This document shows positions 28,630 to 37,401 of a stretch of 64,000 nucleotides of DNA, piece by piece. Origin of the DNA: Gracilimonas sp. (lineage in GTDB: Bacteria > Bacteroidota > Rhodothermia > Balneolales > Balneolaceae); assembly GCF_014762685.1 (NCBI RefSeq), contig NZ_JABURM010000005.1, positions 1,302,001 to 1,366,000 of the forward strand, written 5' to 3'. The notes under the pieces were generated by a model. It was not told the DNA's origin and searched no databases. It saw only the letters and a list, made by a program, of their open reading frames with translations. The stretch's first letter is position 1; each line of letters starts with the position of its first letter. The position numbers and the translations under genes were made by a program.

Positions 28630-28682
28630 ACAAATAAAATAGCCGACTGAAAGGTGAGAAACTCATCCATTCCAATCGGCTA
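28630..28682 (-). terminator. Distal hairpin after porin gene
   Basis: On the minus strand TAGCCGATTG pairs with CAGTCGGCTA (one G-T) around a 23-base loop, followed by TTTTATTT. It lies beyond the closer terminator at 28699-28731 and may be a back-up. Confidence 0.55.
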
Positions 28683-28698
28683 TAATTTAATACCGGCC

Positions 28699-28731
28699 AA
28701 AAAAAGGGGCGAGCCTTTCACAGCGCACCCC
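28699..28731 (-). terminator. Terminator after porin gene
   Basis: On the minus strand GGGGTGCGC pairs with GCTCGCCCC (one G-T and one mismatch) and is followed by seven T, about 20 bases beyond the porin stop. Confidence 0.75.
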
Positions 28732-28751
28732 CTTCCTATGAGGTCGGTATA

Positions 28752-30038
28752 TTAGAAGCTAATCACAGCTTCTAACATGATTCCGCTAAATTCGGCTCCG
28801 GCATAGTCACCGGTGAAGCCATCATATGATTGTTTCACATATTCTAATTTGGTCATTACGTTTTCAGTCATGAACCAGCCACCGCCAATGTTGATTCTTG
28901 AAATATCAATTTCATCACCATTTGGTTCTTCACCAGATACAGTGTTGTAACGTGTACCAAGATAGAAATCTTCACCGGCGCCAAAACGGTAGAGCAATTC
29001 TGCACCTAATTGTGTGTATGAACGAGTGTCTTCACCGTTGTCGATAGCACCAGAAGTATTTTCAAATACCCCGTAGAACTCAAGACCCTGGAACTTCACA
29101 AATGGGTTGATCATAATAGCTGTCATTTCACCTGCAATTGGGCCACCCGGAGCGCGACTAGAAACGGCAAATGAAGGAGCAAATCGTCCTGATCGGAAGT
29201 TGCCTGGCTCAATTACGTTGTAGTAACGGCTACCGGCACGGTCTCCTGAGTACAGGTAAATAGAAGCGTTTTGAGAAACACGGAACATAGAACCGGTTAG
29301 TCGTATTCTTAAATCGTCATTTACCTGGCTGTCGTATCCTAATTTAGCTAGGAAAGAAGGCTTGGTATCTACGGCACCTTCAACAGTACTTTGGTTCAAT
29401 TTACCATTGGTTAAACCAACCATTCCAAAGATGTCACCGGTGTAGTAATAAACTTCAGCACCAACTTCAGTGGTGAAGGAATCCATGATGTAGTTACCTA
29501 CAAATGGGTTCAAGATGGCTGCACCGTTATCACTGCGACGGAAGTGGTTATCTCCGTAGTTATTTTCCATGTGACCTACTTTAATTCGGATATTGTCGCT
29601 GAGACTTGAAAGGAATCCTTCCTCAATAAAGTCAAAACTGTCGATTTGCAGGTATCCGCCTTTCACCCAAGCTTCAGCATGGTGTTGAGAAGAAAGGTAG
29701 GTACGTAAGTGCATTCTCATGCCCGGAGCCAATGCTACATCAAAGTCTAAATTTGATGTTGCCAGATTGAAATTAGACTCTAAATCATCCAGGCTGTTAG
29801 CATCATTTTCATGACTTAATCCCTGGAATTGCAGGGTATTTGAGCCTCCGATGCGGACATACACTCCGTCGAATTCTACATCAGTAGTAAAAGGGGCTTC
29901 AAACACATTCAATCCGGCCTGTGTAGGCGGGGTATAGTATTGTATGTTATTTCGCTCCTGAGCTTGCAAGGTGGTAGCAAAAGCGCCCACAATGAAAGTC
30001 ATAAGCAGCATAGTGAAATATTTGGTTAGTGATTTCAT
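28752..30038 (-). CDS. Outer-membrane porin-like barrel
   Basis: 428 residues. Signal peptide ending TTLQAQ, then beta-barrel strands rich in alternating polar and aromatic residues; the last strand ends GIMLEAVISF with the usual terminal Phe. An N-terminal YVRIGGSNTLQFQGL strand and VGHMENNYGDNHFRRSD loop resemble the phosphate-selective-porin/DcaP-like families. Codon use looks more regular than in neighbouring genes, as in highly expressed proteins. It follows the YceI gene by 57 bases on the same strand. Confidence 0.8.
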   Translation of the reverse strand: MKSLTKYFTMLLMTFIVGAFATTLQAQERNNIQYYTPPTQAGLNVFEAPFTTDVEFDGVYVRIGGSNTLQFQGLSHENDANSLDDLESNFNLATSNLDFDVALAPGMRMHLRTYLSSQHHAEAWVKGGYLQIDSFDFIEEGFLSSLSDNIRIKVGHMENNYGDNHFRRSDNGAAILNPFVGNYIMDSFTTEVGAEVYYYTGDIFGMVGLTNGKLNQSTVEGAVDTKPSFLAKLGYDSQVNDDLRIRLTGSMFRVSQNASIYLYSGDRAGSRYYNVIEPGNFRSGRFAPSFAVSSRAPGGPIAGEMTAIMINPFVKFQGLEFYGVFENTSGAIDNGEDTRSYTQLGAELLYRFGAGEDFYLGTRYNTVSGEEPNGDEIDISRINIGGGWFMTENVMTKLEYVKQSYDGFTGDYAGAEFSGIMLEAVISF

Positions 30039-30095
30039 GACCTTAAGGGTTTAGTATGTTGTTGGTTAGTTAGTTGGTTAAAAAGTGTTGTATTG

Positions 30096-30653
30096 TTATT
30101 GAGCGAATTTGGCGTCGAAAGTCACTTTTACGTCTTCGCCGGCTTTAATGGCTCCGAACATAGCTTTAGGGGGATCGACGTTATAATCCGTCATCTTAAT
30201 AGGTTGAGTTCCTTTGAAGGAAATGGCGCCATCTGGCAAAACTTCATATTCCACTTCCATCTGGATGGTGTTAGTTACTCCCGAAATGGTAAGTTTACCA
30301 TTAGCCATAAGAGTATTTGCTTGAATGTCGGTTACTTCGGAAAGCACAAATACGATATTTGGATACTTTTTCTTATTCAAAGCATCATAAGTTTTGCTAT
30401 CCATGCCTCCTTTACCGCTTTTAATGCCATCTACTACTACATTGAATTCCAATTCTGAAATGGAAATCAACGAATCTTCTTCGATTTCGATGGTTGCTGT
30501 TCCTGAGAATTGTTCAGCTTTTGATTCCCAGTCATGAACATTAGATGTACCGTTTATTATAACCTGGCTTTCGTCTGCTACGGTGCTGTAATTTTGAGCA
30601 TAAAGCACCATTGTACTTAGTGACAAGATTAGTGTGATTAAAATTCTATACAT
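30096..30653 (-). CDS. YceI-family periplasmic lipid-binding-like protein
   Basis: 185 residues from the ATG at 30653, chosen because GAGGT lies five to six bases upstream; the ATG at 30665 has no such site. Signal peptide ending VLYAQ. YceI signatures are clear: VIINGTSNVHDWESKA, YPNIVFVLSEV, ANGKLTISGVTN and PIKMTDYNVDPPKAMFG. The fold is a beta barrel that binds a long isoprenoid such as polyprenyl-quinone. First gene of the yceI-porin pair. The promoter region carries two exact copies of a 17-base repeat. Confidence 0.9.
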   Translation of the reverse strand: MYRILITLILSLSTMVLYAQNYSTVADESQVIINGTSNVHDWESKAEQFSGTATIEIEEDSLISISELEFNVVVDGIKSGKGGMDSKTYDALNKKKYPNIVFVLSEVTDIQANTLMANGKLTISGVTNTIQMEVEYEVLPDGAISFKGTQPIKMTDYNVDPPKAMFGAIKAGEDVKVTFDAKFAQ

Positions 30654-30726
30654 TTTCGACCTCATTTGTTTTCGTTTAATTTGAATTCTTGATTAATGAA
30701 TTCATTGCTAAGATCCTCTATCTTCA

Positions 30727-30833
30727 TGAAGAAATAATGAAGAAAAAAATAAAATTTTCTATCCTACAAAGTACTTTTTAATAAACACTTATAAAGACTT
30801 CTCTTTAATTCATTTGTGAAGAAATAATGAAGA
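30727..30833 (-). repeat. Two exact 17-base direct repeats in yceI-porin promoter region
   Basis: TGAAGAAATAATGAAGA occurs at 30727-30743 and 30817-30833, 90 bases apart. Read on the coding strand each copy holds two TCTTCA units at an 11-base pitch. The proximal copy overlaps a perfect 12-base palindrome (TCTTCATGAAGA, 30721-30732). The layout fits binding sites for a dimeric OmpR/PhoB-type regulator. The remaining part of this 290-base gap (to 30943) shows nothing else I can name. Confidence 0.55.
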
Positions 30834-30943
30834 TTTACGAACTATTTTTTAACCATAGGTTTTATAAGAAAAGCATACCTATTCGATTCAATCGCTTAAA
30901 TGAAAACACTGCTGACTTTGTTCCATTAATGAATGATTAATGA

Positions 30944-32782
30944 TCACTTAACAGGCAATCCTTCCATTTCCATAATCTTAAGAGCATTTGTCGTGGGACA
31001 GGGACCGGGCTTTATTTTGTATTCGAAACTCATCTTACCCCCTTCTATGGTTTCAGAAAAATGCCAATTGCTGAGTTGAGGAATCTCTTTTTCCAGGGAG
31101 GCAAGTTCAAGGTCATGAGTAGATACCATTCCAATTCCATTCTTATCAGCTACGTATTTAAGGAAAGCAGTGCTGCCTCTGAATCGTTCTCGGTTATTGG
31201 TTCCTTTAAAAATCTCGTCTACAAAAAAGAACAATGGTAATTCATGTTCTTCCTCCAACTCATTCAGTAATCGGCGCAACCTTCTCACTTCTGCGTAAAA
31301 GTGGGAAAGTCCTCCTTCCAGAGAATCCTTTACATTAATACTGGTGAATAACCGGAACAGGTTGGTTTTTAAGGAAGCTGCATATACCGGAGCTCCGGAA
31401 AAAGTTAAAGCAAGATTAATGCCTACGGTTCGTAGAAAAGTGCTTTTACCTGCCATATTAGAGCCGGTTATTAAAAAAAGTCCCTTTCCTCTTTCAACCT
31501 CAAAATTATTTGTAACCCGCTCTTCATCAGGAATAAGAGGATGCCCCAGATCTTCTGCTTTAAACCAAATTTCTTGATCATTCGTGATCTTTGGAAATTT
31601 ACATTCGGGATTCAGGTAAGCAAAATTTGCTATGGAATTCAGTGCTTCCAATTCATAAAAATCATCCAGCCATTGTGATAGCTTAGGTTCAAGTTCTGTT
31701 TTCAACTCTTCCATTTTCATCGAAAAGTACATATCCCATGGAATTACCATGTTCACAAGCGGCCATAATACCTGGTTGGTTTGAAGTGATGCTGCTCCGG
31801 CTAATTTTGCTACTTTCTTCAAATACAGTGAGGGCGATTCATCCGGATTTTTAAGGACTTTGAAAAAGTCTTTCAGCTTCGTCCCCTCCTGAAACTGATA
31901 CTGTTCTATATATAACAGTATGGAGCCGAAATGACTCATCTGCTTTTCTATTTGATACCCCGCGTCAAATAAACCCGAAATTTTGTGACTGTTAAAATTA
32001 TAGATTCCTAAATACGCAAGAAAAGTAATTAACACATAAGGCCCGGTGATACCTGCTATAGCAGTTATAAGTAATATGATGTTAGCCAAAGAAAGAGCAG
32101 AAAGAGTAATAAGCGTACCCTTAAACTTTACCTTGCGAGAAATTCGCATCCATTTCAGAAGCTGATCCATACTCCAATCTTTATCTGTAATCTGTTTTTT
32201 ACTCATAAAAGCCTGTACCTGCAAGCGATCTCTAAACCCACCGAGGGGGATCAATTCCTGAACCAACTGCTGACGTTCTTCAATTTCATTTTTTTCAGGA
32301 TATTCATTTAATAACCAGCCAGCCAAGCGTTTTGAACTTCCTTCATATATTGAAGTATCGAGTAAGTGATGAAGTGAATAATGGCCGTAAATATGAAGGT
32401 CTTCTGCAAAAGGATGATTTTTAAAATCTTCTTTGAAATTATAGGCCGGCAAATTTTCCCAGTCCAACTCCATTCGGGCTATATGTTGCTGCTTCTGTTG
32501 CTTTAAAAAAGAAAGGCGATCGCGATGATCCGTTACTTTCTTGTGCCGGGAAATCAGGTATATAAACCCCGTTAACAAGGCGAGTAAGGATGTAAAGAAA
32601 ATTCCGTCGTTTCCGGTTCGGGAAATCAGATATAACACGGCAACTGCTACCATAAAATATCCCAACCGTATATAGGAAAACTGCGTACTTGCTTTACCCA
32701 GTCGAATAATCATCTCTCCTAAGCGGCTGACCTGATTATTTAACTGTTCTTTTAAACTTTGTTTTTTAGTATTGTTCATCAC
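30944..32782 (-). CDS. Membrane-anchored MutS-like ATPase
   Basis: 612 residues. Four hydrophobic helices form two hairpins (about 39-72 and 222-262). Residues about 280-400 resemble the MutS lever region and about 420-600 the MutS domain V ATPase: Walker A GSNMAGKSTF near residue 440, FFFVDEIFKGTN as Walker B and signature, and the STHD motif. The mismatch-binding domain I and the nuclease Smr domain are absent. Such membrane MutS relatives recur in Bacteroidota with no assigned job. A free Smr protein is encoded nearby at 33512. Confidence 0.85.
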   Translation of the reverse strand: MMNNTKKQSLKEQLNNQVSRLGEMIIRLGKASTQFSYIRLGYFMVAVAVLYLISRTGNDGIFFTSLLALLTGFIYLISRHKKVTDHRDRLSFLKQQKQQHIARMELDWENLPAYNFKEDFKNHPFAEDLHIYGHYSLHHLLDTSIYEGSSKRLAGWLLNEYPEKNEIEERQQLVQELIPLGGFRDRLQVQAFMSKKQITDKDWSMDQLLKWMRISRKVKFKGTLITLSALSLANIILLITAIAGITGPYVLITFLAYLGIYNFNSHKISGLFDAGYQIEKQMSHFGSILLYIEQYQFQEGTKLKDFFKVLKNPDESPSLYLKKVAKLAGAASLQTNQVLWPLVNMVIPWDMYFSMKMEELKTELEPKLSQWLDDFYELEALNSIANFAYLNPECKFPKITNDQEIWFKAEDLGHPLIPDEERVTNNFEVERGKGLFLITGSNMAGKSTFLRTVGINLALTFSGAPVYAASLKTNLFRLFTSINVKDSLEGGLSHFYAEVRRLRRLLNELEEEHELPLFFFVDEIFKGTNNRERFRGSTAFLKYVADKNGIGMVSTHDLELASLEKEIPQLSNWHFSETIEGGKMSFEYKIKPGPCPTTNALKIMEMEGLPVK

Positions 32783-32952
32783 TTCGTTTATAGCTCATAT
32801 TTTATGCCTTAAAGGATACTGAAATCAATAACCAGTTCACAGTAAACTGTTTACAGAATTATGTGTTTAAGTGATTTTTATAAAGACTGCTTCTGTCACT
32901 TTCACTCTACCTCAACATTCCCTAATATCCCATCGAACAAAAACAGGAGTTC

Positions 32953-33525
32953 ATGGATTATTTTGCACACGAAACCGCCGTTATTGACCACGGAGCAAAC
33001 ATTGGGAAGGGAACCAAAATCTGGCATTTCACCCATGTGATGCCTGAATCAGAAATTGGAGAAAATTGTAACCTTGGCCAAAATGTAGTGATTTCTCCAA
33101 AAGTAAAACTGGGGCGTAATGTGAAAGTGCAGAACAACGTATCTGTTTACACAGGCGTTATTTGTGAAGATGATGTTTTTTTAGGTCCATCCATGGTGTT
33201 CACAAATATAGTTAATCCAAGAAGTGCTGTTGTTCGTCGGGATGAATATGTACAAACACTTGTTCGGAAAGGTGCAACAATCGGGGCCAACGCCACTATC
33301 ATCTGCGGAAATGAATTAGGCAAATACTGCCTGATTGGAGCCGGATCTGTAGTCACAAAACCCGTTCCCTCCTATGCACTTATGGTTGGTAATCCTGCCA
33401 GGCAAATTGGCTGGGTAAGTGAATACGGGCATAGATTAGACTTTGATCAAAATGGAAAAGCTATTTGTCCGGAATCAAAGGAAGAATACAAACTCAACAA
33501 CCAGAAAGTATCTAAACTTTCTTAA
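32953..33525 (+). CDS. Hexapeptide-repeat N-acetyltransferase (WbpD/WlbB type)
   Basis: 190 residues forming a left-handed beta helix: IGKGTKIWHFTHV, IGENCNLGQNVVI, LGRNVKVQNNVSVY, then GASVV-like IGAGSVVTKPVP and a closing GNPARQIGWVSEYG. These features are typical of the UDP-3-amino-sugar N-acetyltransferases such as WbpD, used for O-antigen or capsule sugars. No other sugar-pathway genes are next to it, so exact substrate is uncertain. It converges with the Smr gene, the two coding ends overlapping by 14 bases. Confidence 0.85.
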   Translation: MDYFAHETAVIDHGANIGKGTKIWHFTHVMPESEIGENCNLGQNVVISPKVKLGRNVKVQNNVSVYTGVICEDDVFLGPSMVFTNIVNPRSAVVRRDEYVQTLVRKGATIGANATIICGNELGKYCLIGAGSVVTKPVPSYALMVGNPARQIGWVSEYGHRLDFDQNGKAICPESKEEYKLNNQKVSKLS

Positions 33526-33787
33526 GCTCTGCCACGGTTGCTCCCCACCCACTTCTGTCACTGGCCAGACTGTAAGACTCTACATAAGGATTTTTCTCAA
33601 GCAAACTGTGAACCGTTCGGCGAAGCACTCCCTTTCCCTTTCCATGAATAATCCGAATGGATGTGATGTCTTTTTCAAGACAAGCTTCTATATAATCCGG
33701 AATCAAATCGCCTAATTCCTTAGGATTAAAAAGGTGAAGGTCTAAAACCCCATCAATTGGTATTTCCATCGGTTCCATCTCAGACAT
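33512..33787 (-). CDS. Stand-alone Smr-domain protein
   Basis: 91 residues consisting almost entirely of a Smr domain: LDLHLFNPKE (the LDLH motif), IRIIHGKGKGVLR (HGKG motif) and a GWGATVAEL end. Smr domains cleave nicked DNA or RNA when catalytic residues are present, and are often fused to MutS2. Here it is free and close to the membrane MutS-like gene at 30944. It is near its start 31 bases downstream of the Dabb gene stop on the same strand. Confidence 0.88.
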   Translation of the reverse strand: MSEMEPMEIPIDGVLDLHLFNPKELGDLIPDYIEACLEKDITSIRIIHGKGKGVLRRTVHSLLEKNPYVESYSLASDRSGWGATVAELKKV

Positions 33788-33820
33788 AGCGAATTTCCAT
33801 AACTACTCACTGTTAACAAA

Positions 33821-34129
33821 TCACTTAATATAATCCACAACCCGGCGTTCTTTCACTGCTTTCTTGATGAACGAGACTGCTTTCTGATGATCAGGATGAG
33901 CCGCATAAACTTGCAAATCTTTTTCTGATTCACAACTTACCGTCAGTACCACATCACAGATCGCATCACTATCCCCTTCTAAAATATTTATTCCAACTTC
34001 TGCTGATTTCAATTCCTCTATCTTTGACGGAAGATCTTCCAACATCTTTTTCATGATTTCTGCATTTTCAGCCTTGGTCTTACCCTCCGCCACATCCTTT
34101 AACTTCCACATTACTATGTGTTTGATCAT
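33821..34129 (-). CDS. Dabb (stress-responsive A/B barrel) protein
   Basis: 102 residues from the ATG at 34129. The dimeric alpha/beta barrel is seen as MIKHIVMWKLKD, a helix with MKKMLEDLP, strand LKSAEVGINIL and AHPDHQKAVSFIKK. The family includes plant stress proteins and polyketide cyclases; no catalytic assignment is possible. An in-frame ATG at 34189 would add 20 residues encoded partly by a heptanucleotide tandem repeat, so the shorter start is preferred, but see the finding about this repeat. Confidence 0.8.
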   Translation of the reverse strand: MIKHIVMWKLKDVAEGKTKAENAEIMKKMLEDLPSKIEELKSAEVGINILEGDSDAICDVVLTVSCESEKDLQVYAAHPDHQKAVSFIKKAVKERRVVDYIK

Positions 34130-34131
34130 TT

Positions 34132-34159
34132 TTCTGAGTTCTGAGTTCTGAGTTCTGAG
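34132..34159. repeat. Heptanucleotide tandem repeat (TTCTGAG x4)
   Basis: Four perfect copies of TTCTGAG end three bases before the Dabb start codon (read CTCAGAA on the coding strand). The unit length is not a multiple of three and it occupies the ribosome-binding region. Confidence 0.9.
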
Positions 34160-34260
34160 AAATATCTCCAAAGTCATCGAAAATCCCAATCAATGACACT
34201 CAAATTTTCAATATCCCTTAATTCAACGTTCAAAGTTCTACCGCTGTCAATTAATCAAAG

Positions 34261-34308
34261 GAACCCTTAACTTTAGGGTTCTGTTTTAAAGGCACAGGTT
34301 AACCCTGT
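34261..34308 (+). promoter_or_regulatory. folE leader with alternative hairpins
   Basis: Segment GAACCCT (34261-34267) can pair with AGGGTTC (34275-34281), or the latter can pair with AACCCT (34301-34306). ACAGG (34294-34298) and CCTGT (34304-34308) also pair, directly before the ATG at 34314. The structures are mutually exclusive in part and cover the ribosome-binding region. Confidence 0.35.
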
Positions 34309-34313
34309 TCTCC

Positions 34314-35021
34314 ATGAAAATAAACCCAGAAATATTAAAAAAATTGGATTTAGATAAAATCACTGCCGAAGAAATCGGCGAAGACCATATAGGTACAGCA
34401 GCAGATACTCCTTTGCGCGATGACGCTTTTGATAAAACAGATGAAGAAAAGATTGAAATCATCCAGGAGCATTTTGCCGAAATTATGCATGCATTAGGAT
34501 TAGACCTGAACGATGACAGCCTGAAAGGAACCCCGCACCGGGTAGCTAAAATGTACGTAAAAGAAATTTTTGAGGGACTTAACCCTAAGAATAAACCTGT
34601 AGCTCGTCAGTTCAACAACAACTACGACTATAACGGCATGCTGATCGAAAAAAATATACAGGTAACTTCATTTTGTGAACACCATTTCCTGCCGTTTATT
34701 GGAAAGGCGCATGTAGCGTACATTCCGTCTGGGAAAAAAGTAATCGGCCTTTCCAAAATTAATCGAATCGTTGATTATTATTCTCGTCGCCCACAGGTAC
34801 AAGAGCGTCTTACCCTCCAAATTGCAGACGAATTACAAGAAGCACTTGAAACTGAAGATGTTGCCGTTTTTATAGACAGCAAGCATTTATGTGTTTCCAC
34901 CCGTGGAATTAAAGACATCAGCAGTACAACGATTACTGCGGAATACCGCGGAGCTTTTAAAGGTGAAGCTACCCAGCAAAAATTCATTGACTACATAAAA
35001 ACCAACACCGAGATTCAATAA
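34314..35021 (+). CDS. folE: GTP cyclohydrolase I
   Basis: 235 residues. Converts GTP to 7,8-dihydroneopterin triphosphate, first step of folate or pterin synthesis. Zinc ligands appear in CEHHFLPF and in HLCVSTRG; GTP-binding motifs are GTPHRVAKMY and KINRIV. The N-terminal 60 residues are a typical variable extension (TPLRDDAF). It is followed after five bases by cysS, forming folE-cysS-yidD. Confidence 0.96.
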   Translation: MKINPEILKKLDLDKITAEEIGEDHIGTAADTPLRDDAFDKTDEEKIEIIQEHFAEIMHALGLDLNDDSLKGTPHRVAKMYVKEIFEGLNPKNKPVARQFNNNYDYNGMLIEKNIQVTSFCEHHFLPFIGKAHVAYIPSGKKVIGLSKINRIVDYYSRRPQVQERLTLQIADELQEALETEDVAVFIDSKHLCVSTRGIKDISSTTITAEYRGAFKGEATQQKFIDYIKTNTEIQ

Positions 35022-35026
35022 TCGCT

Positions 35027-36487
35027 GTGGCTGATAAAAATAATCAACTTCACGTTTATAATACCCTATCCCGTAAAAAAGAACCCTTTGAGCCGCTTAA
35101 TCCGCCGCATGTAGGGATGTATGTTTGCGGGCCTACTGTCTATGGAGATGCTCATCTCGGTCATGCCAAAAGCTATGTTTCCTTTGATGTAATCCTACGT
35201 TATTTGCGCTACCTTGATTATAAAGTCCGCTATGTTCAAAACATCACTGATGTAGGGCATTTGGTAGATGATGCAGAAGAAGGGGAAGATAAACTTAGCA
35301 AACAGGCTCGTATTGAAAAAGTACAGCCCATGGAAATAGCTGAAAAATATACCTATACCTATTTTCGTGACATGGACGCTCTGAATGTGCTTCGCCCGGA
35401 TATAGCTCCCCGCGCTTCAGGACATATACCTGAACAAATTGCAATGGTCAAAAAATTGATCGAAAATGGCCATGCCTACGAAGTAAATGGCAATGTGTAT
35501 TTTGATGTCTCTTCAGACCCTGAATATGGAAAGCTAAGCGGACGTAAAACCGAGGATGCTGAATCCGGAACGAGAGTTAAAACGGCCTCTGACAAACAAA
35601 ATCCGGAAGATTTCGCCCTGTGGAAAAAAGCATCTGCAGAACACATTATGAAATGGGATTCGCCGTGGGGTGTCGGTTATCCCGGCTGGCATATTGAATG
35701 TTCAGCTATGAGTACCAAGTATTTGGGTGAAAGCTTTGATATTCACGGCGGTGGCTTGGAAAACCAGTTTCCTCACCACGAATGTGAGATTGCCCAGGCC
35801 GAATGTGCCCATGACAAGCAATTTGTGAAGTACTGGCTGCATAACAATATGGTGACGCTGGAAGGGCAGAAAATGGGAAAATCGCTCGGTAATGCGATCA
35901 ACCTTCATGAGTTTTTTACCGGTGATCACAAGCTTCTGACACGGGCATGGCCTCCGGAAATAATCCGGTTTTTCTTACTTCAAAGTCATTACCGAAGTAC
36001 CACCGATTTTTCCGAAGAAGCACTTGGAGGAGCAGAATCCGGTTTAAAAAACCTGCACTCCATGATAAATACTATTGAGAATGCGAAAGCCGGTTCCGGT
36101 AATACTTTTGATCTGAAAGGACTTAAAAGTGAAGTCGAAGCGGTCATGAATGATGATTTCAATTCAGCTCAGGCTATTGCCATATTATTTGACAAGCTGA
36201 AGGAAATCCGCAAACAGATCAACGACAAAAATGCCCCGGAAAACCTGGATGAGATTAAGTCTTTTTTGCATGATTTTGTAGATGGTGTGCTGGGAATTTG
36301 GCCCCGAGAAACAGCCGGTGGCAAGGAAGAACTCACAAAAGGATTGATTGAACTTTTGATTGAAATCAGAAAAGAAGCCCGCACCAGTAAAAATTTTGAA
36401 CTTTCGGATAAAATCCGGGACGATCTTAAGGATTTGGGCGTTCAGCTCATGGATGGAAAAGAAGGTACCTCCTTCGAGATTGAGTAA
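35027..36487 (+). CDS. cysS: Cysteinyl-tRNA synthetase
   Basis: 486 residues, class I synthetase that charges tRNA-Cys. The HIGH-type motif is HLGH in [12 protein letters not shown] and the KMSKS motif is KMGKS. Zinc-binding residues are seen in [18 protein letters not shown] and HHECEIAQ. The C-terminal DALR domain and anticodon-binding end are present. The start is GTG, five bases after the folE stop. The stop codon overlaps the yidD start (TAATG). Confidence 0.96.
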   Translation: MADKNNQLHVYNTLSRKKEPFEPLNPPHVGMYVCGPTVYGDAHLGHAKSYVSFDVILRYLRYLDYKVRYVQNITDVGHLVDDAEEGEDKLSKQARIEKVQPMEIAEKYTYTYFRDMDALNVLRPDIAPRASGHIPEQIAMVKKLIENGHAYEVNGNVYFDVSSDPEYGKLSGRKTEDAESGTRVKTASDKQNPEDFALWKKASAEHIMKWDSPWGVGYPGWHIECSAMSTKYLGESFDIHGGGLENQFPHHECEIAQAECAHDKQFVKYWLHNNMVTLEGQKMGKSLGNAINLHEFFTGDHKLLTRAWPPEIIRFFLLQSHYRSTTDFSEEALGGAESGLKNLHSMINTIENAKAGSGNTFDLKGLKSEVEAVMNDDFNSAQAIAILFDKLKEIRKQINDKNAPENLDEIKSFLHDFVDGVLGIWPRETAGGKEELTKGLIELLIEIRKEARTSKNFELSDKIRDDLKDLGVQLMDGKEGTSFEIE

Positions 36488-36807
36488 TGAGATGGATAAA
36501 AGTCATATTCAGCAAACTCATCATTGGCTTAGTAAAGTTTTACCAAGCTGCCATATCTCCATGGCTGGGTAAAAGTTGCCGATACACCCCTACCTGCTCA
36601 CAATATATGATTGAAGCCGTGAACGAATGGGGACCATTAAAAGGCTTTTGGCTGGGCATCAAAAGGATCGGAAGTTGCCATCCATGGGGTGGTGAGGGTT
36701 ACGACCCGGTACCAAGGAGAACATTGAACACGGAACATTCAATATCAAATGATGAACAGGAGACTTCTTCTGACGAATTGATACACGTTCCAAGAGATAT
36801 TGAATAA
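36487..36807 (+). CDS. yidD: Membrane protein insertion efficiency factor YidD
   Basis: 106 residues. Small inner-membrane-associated protein that helps YidC-dependent insertion. Core motif is complete: [35 protein letters not shown] and GYDPVP. Its last 30 residues ([16 protein letters not shown] and beyond) are extra; the DNA encoding their start is a dispersed repeat (36719-36746). Unlike many genomes, it is not beside rnpA/yidC but ends the folE-cysS operon. Confidence 0.93.
   Translation: MRWIKVIFSKLIIGLVKFYQAAISPWLGKSCRYTPTCSQYMIEAVNEWGPLKGFWLGIKRIGSCHPWGGEGYDPVPRRTLNTEHSISNDEQETSSDELIHVPRDIE
36719..36746 (+). repeat. Dispersed AT-rich repeat inside yidD 3' end
   Basis: GAACATTGAACACGGAACAT followed by TCAATATC. 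A diverged copy lies in reverse orientation at 44273-44304 and a weaker one near 34205-34235. It encodes part of the YidD tail. Confidence 0.55.
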
Positions 36808-36826
36808 AAAACTATAAACTAATTCA

Positions 36827-36901
36827 GTCATCCTGAGGCTACTGCCGAAGGACCTTCACAGGTAAAATACTTGAAGGTTCTTCGCTTTCGCTCAGAATGA
36901 C
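36827..36901. repeat. 75-base palindromic dispersed element between yidD and hisI
   Basis: The ends are GTCATCCTGAG and CTCAGAATGAC, and the inner arms GAAGGACCTTCA / TGAAGGTTCTTC also pair, so the element can fold almost fully. Elements with the GTCATYCTGAG ends are known as dispersed repeats in related genomes. No coding potential. Confidence 0.75.
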
Positions 36902-36918
36902 CATATCATTTACAAAAC

Positions 36919-37401
36919 ATGTCTAAAATAGCATTCAAACAGAGACTCACCGTAGAACAAGTTGAAGAAGGAACCGACCTGGCTCCAAAATTTCAGAAAG
37001 ACGGTCTCATTCCCGTTGTAACAACCGATTATGAATCCGGCGAACTTCTGATGCATGGCTACATGAATGAAGAAGCCTTAAAGAAAACCATCGAGATTGG
37101 AGAGGCCGTATATTATAGTCGCAGTCGCGAAACCTTATGGCATAAAGGCGCCACCAGCGGACTGGTTCAAACCGTAAAAGAAATGCGTATTGATGATGAT
37201 CAGGATTGTGTATGGCTGCGGGTTGAAGTTCAGGGCAACGGTGCAAGCTGCCACGTAGGCTATCGCTCCTGCTTCTATCGCAGCGTGCCTGTGAAAGATG
37301 AATTTGAGAAAAAAGACGGTGAATTAAATTTCGAAGAAGACGAAAAAGTCTTTGATCCCAAAGAGGTTTATGGGGATGCACCAAATCCTACCAAGTTGTG
37401 A
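36919..37401 (+). CDS. hisI: Phosphoribosyl-AMP cyclohydrolase
   Basis: 160 residues. Opens the purine ring of PR-AMP, third step in histidine synthesis. The metal-binding aspartates lie in [10 protein letters not shown] and the catalytic cysteines in [13 protein letters not shown]. This is a mono-functional HisI without the HisE domain; a 40-residue acidic C-terminal tail ([13 protein letters not shown]) is longer than in small HisI proteins. Not part of a histidine operon here. Confidence 0.94.
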   Translation: MSKIAFKQRLTVEQVEEGTDLAPKFQKDGLIPVVTTDYESGELLMHGYMNEEALKKTIEIGEAVYYSRSRETLWHKGATSGLVQTVKEMRIDDDQDCVWLRVEVQGNGASCHVGYRSCFYRSVPVKDEFEKKDGELNFEEDEKVFDPKEVYGDAPNPTKL

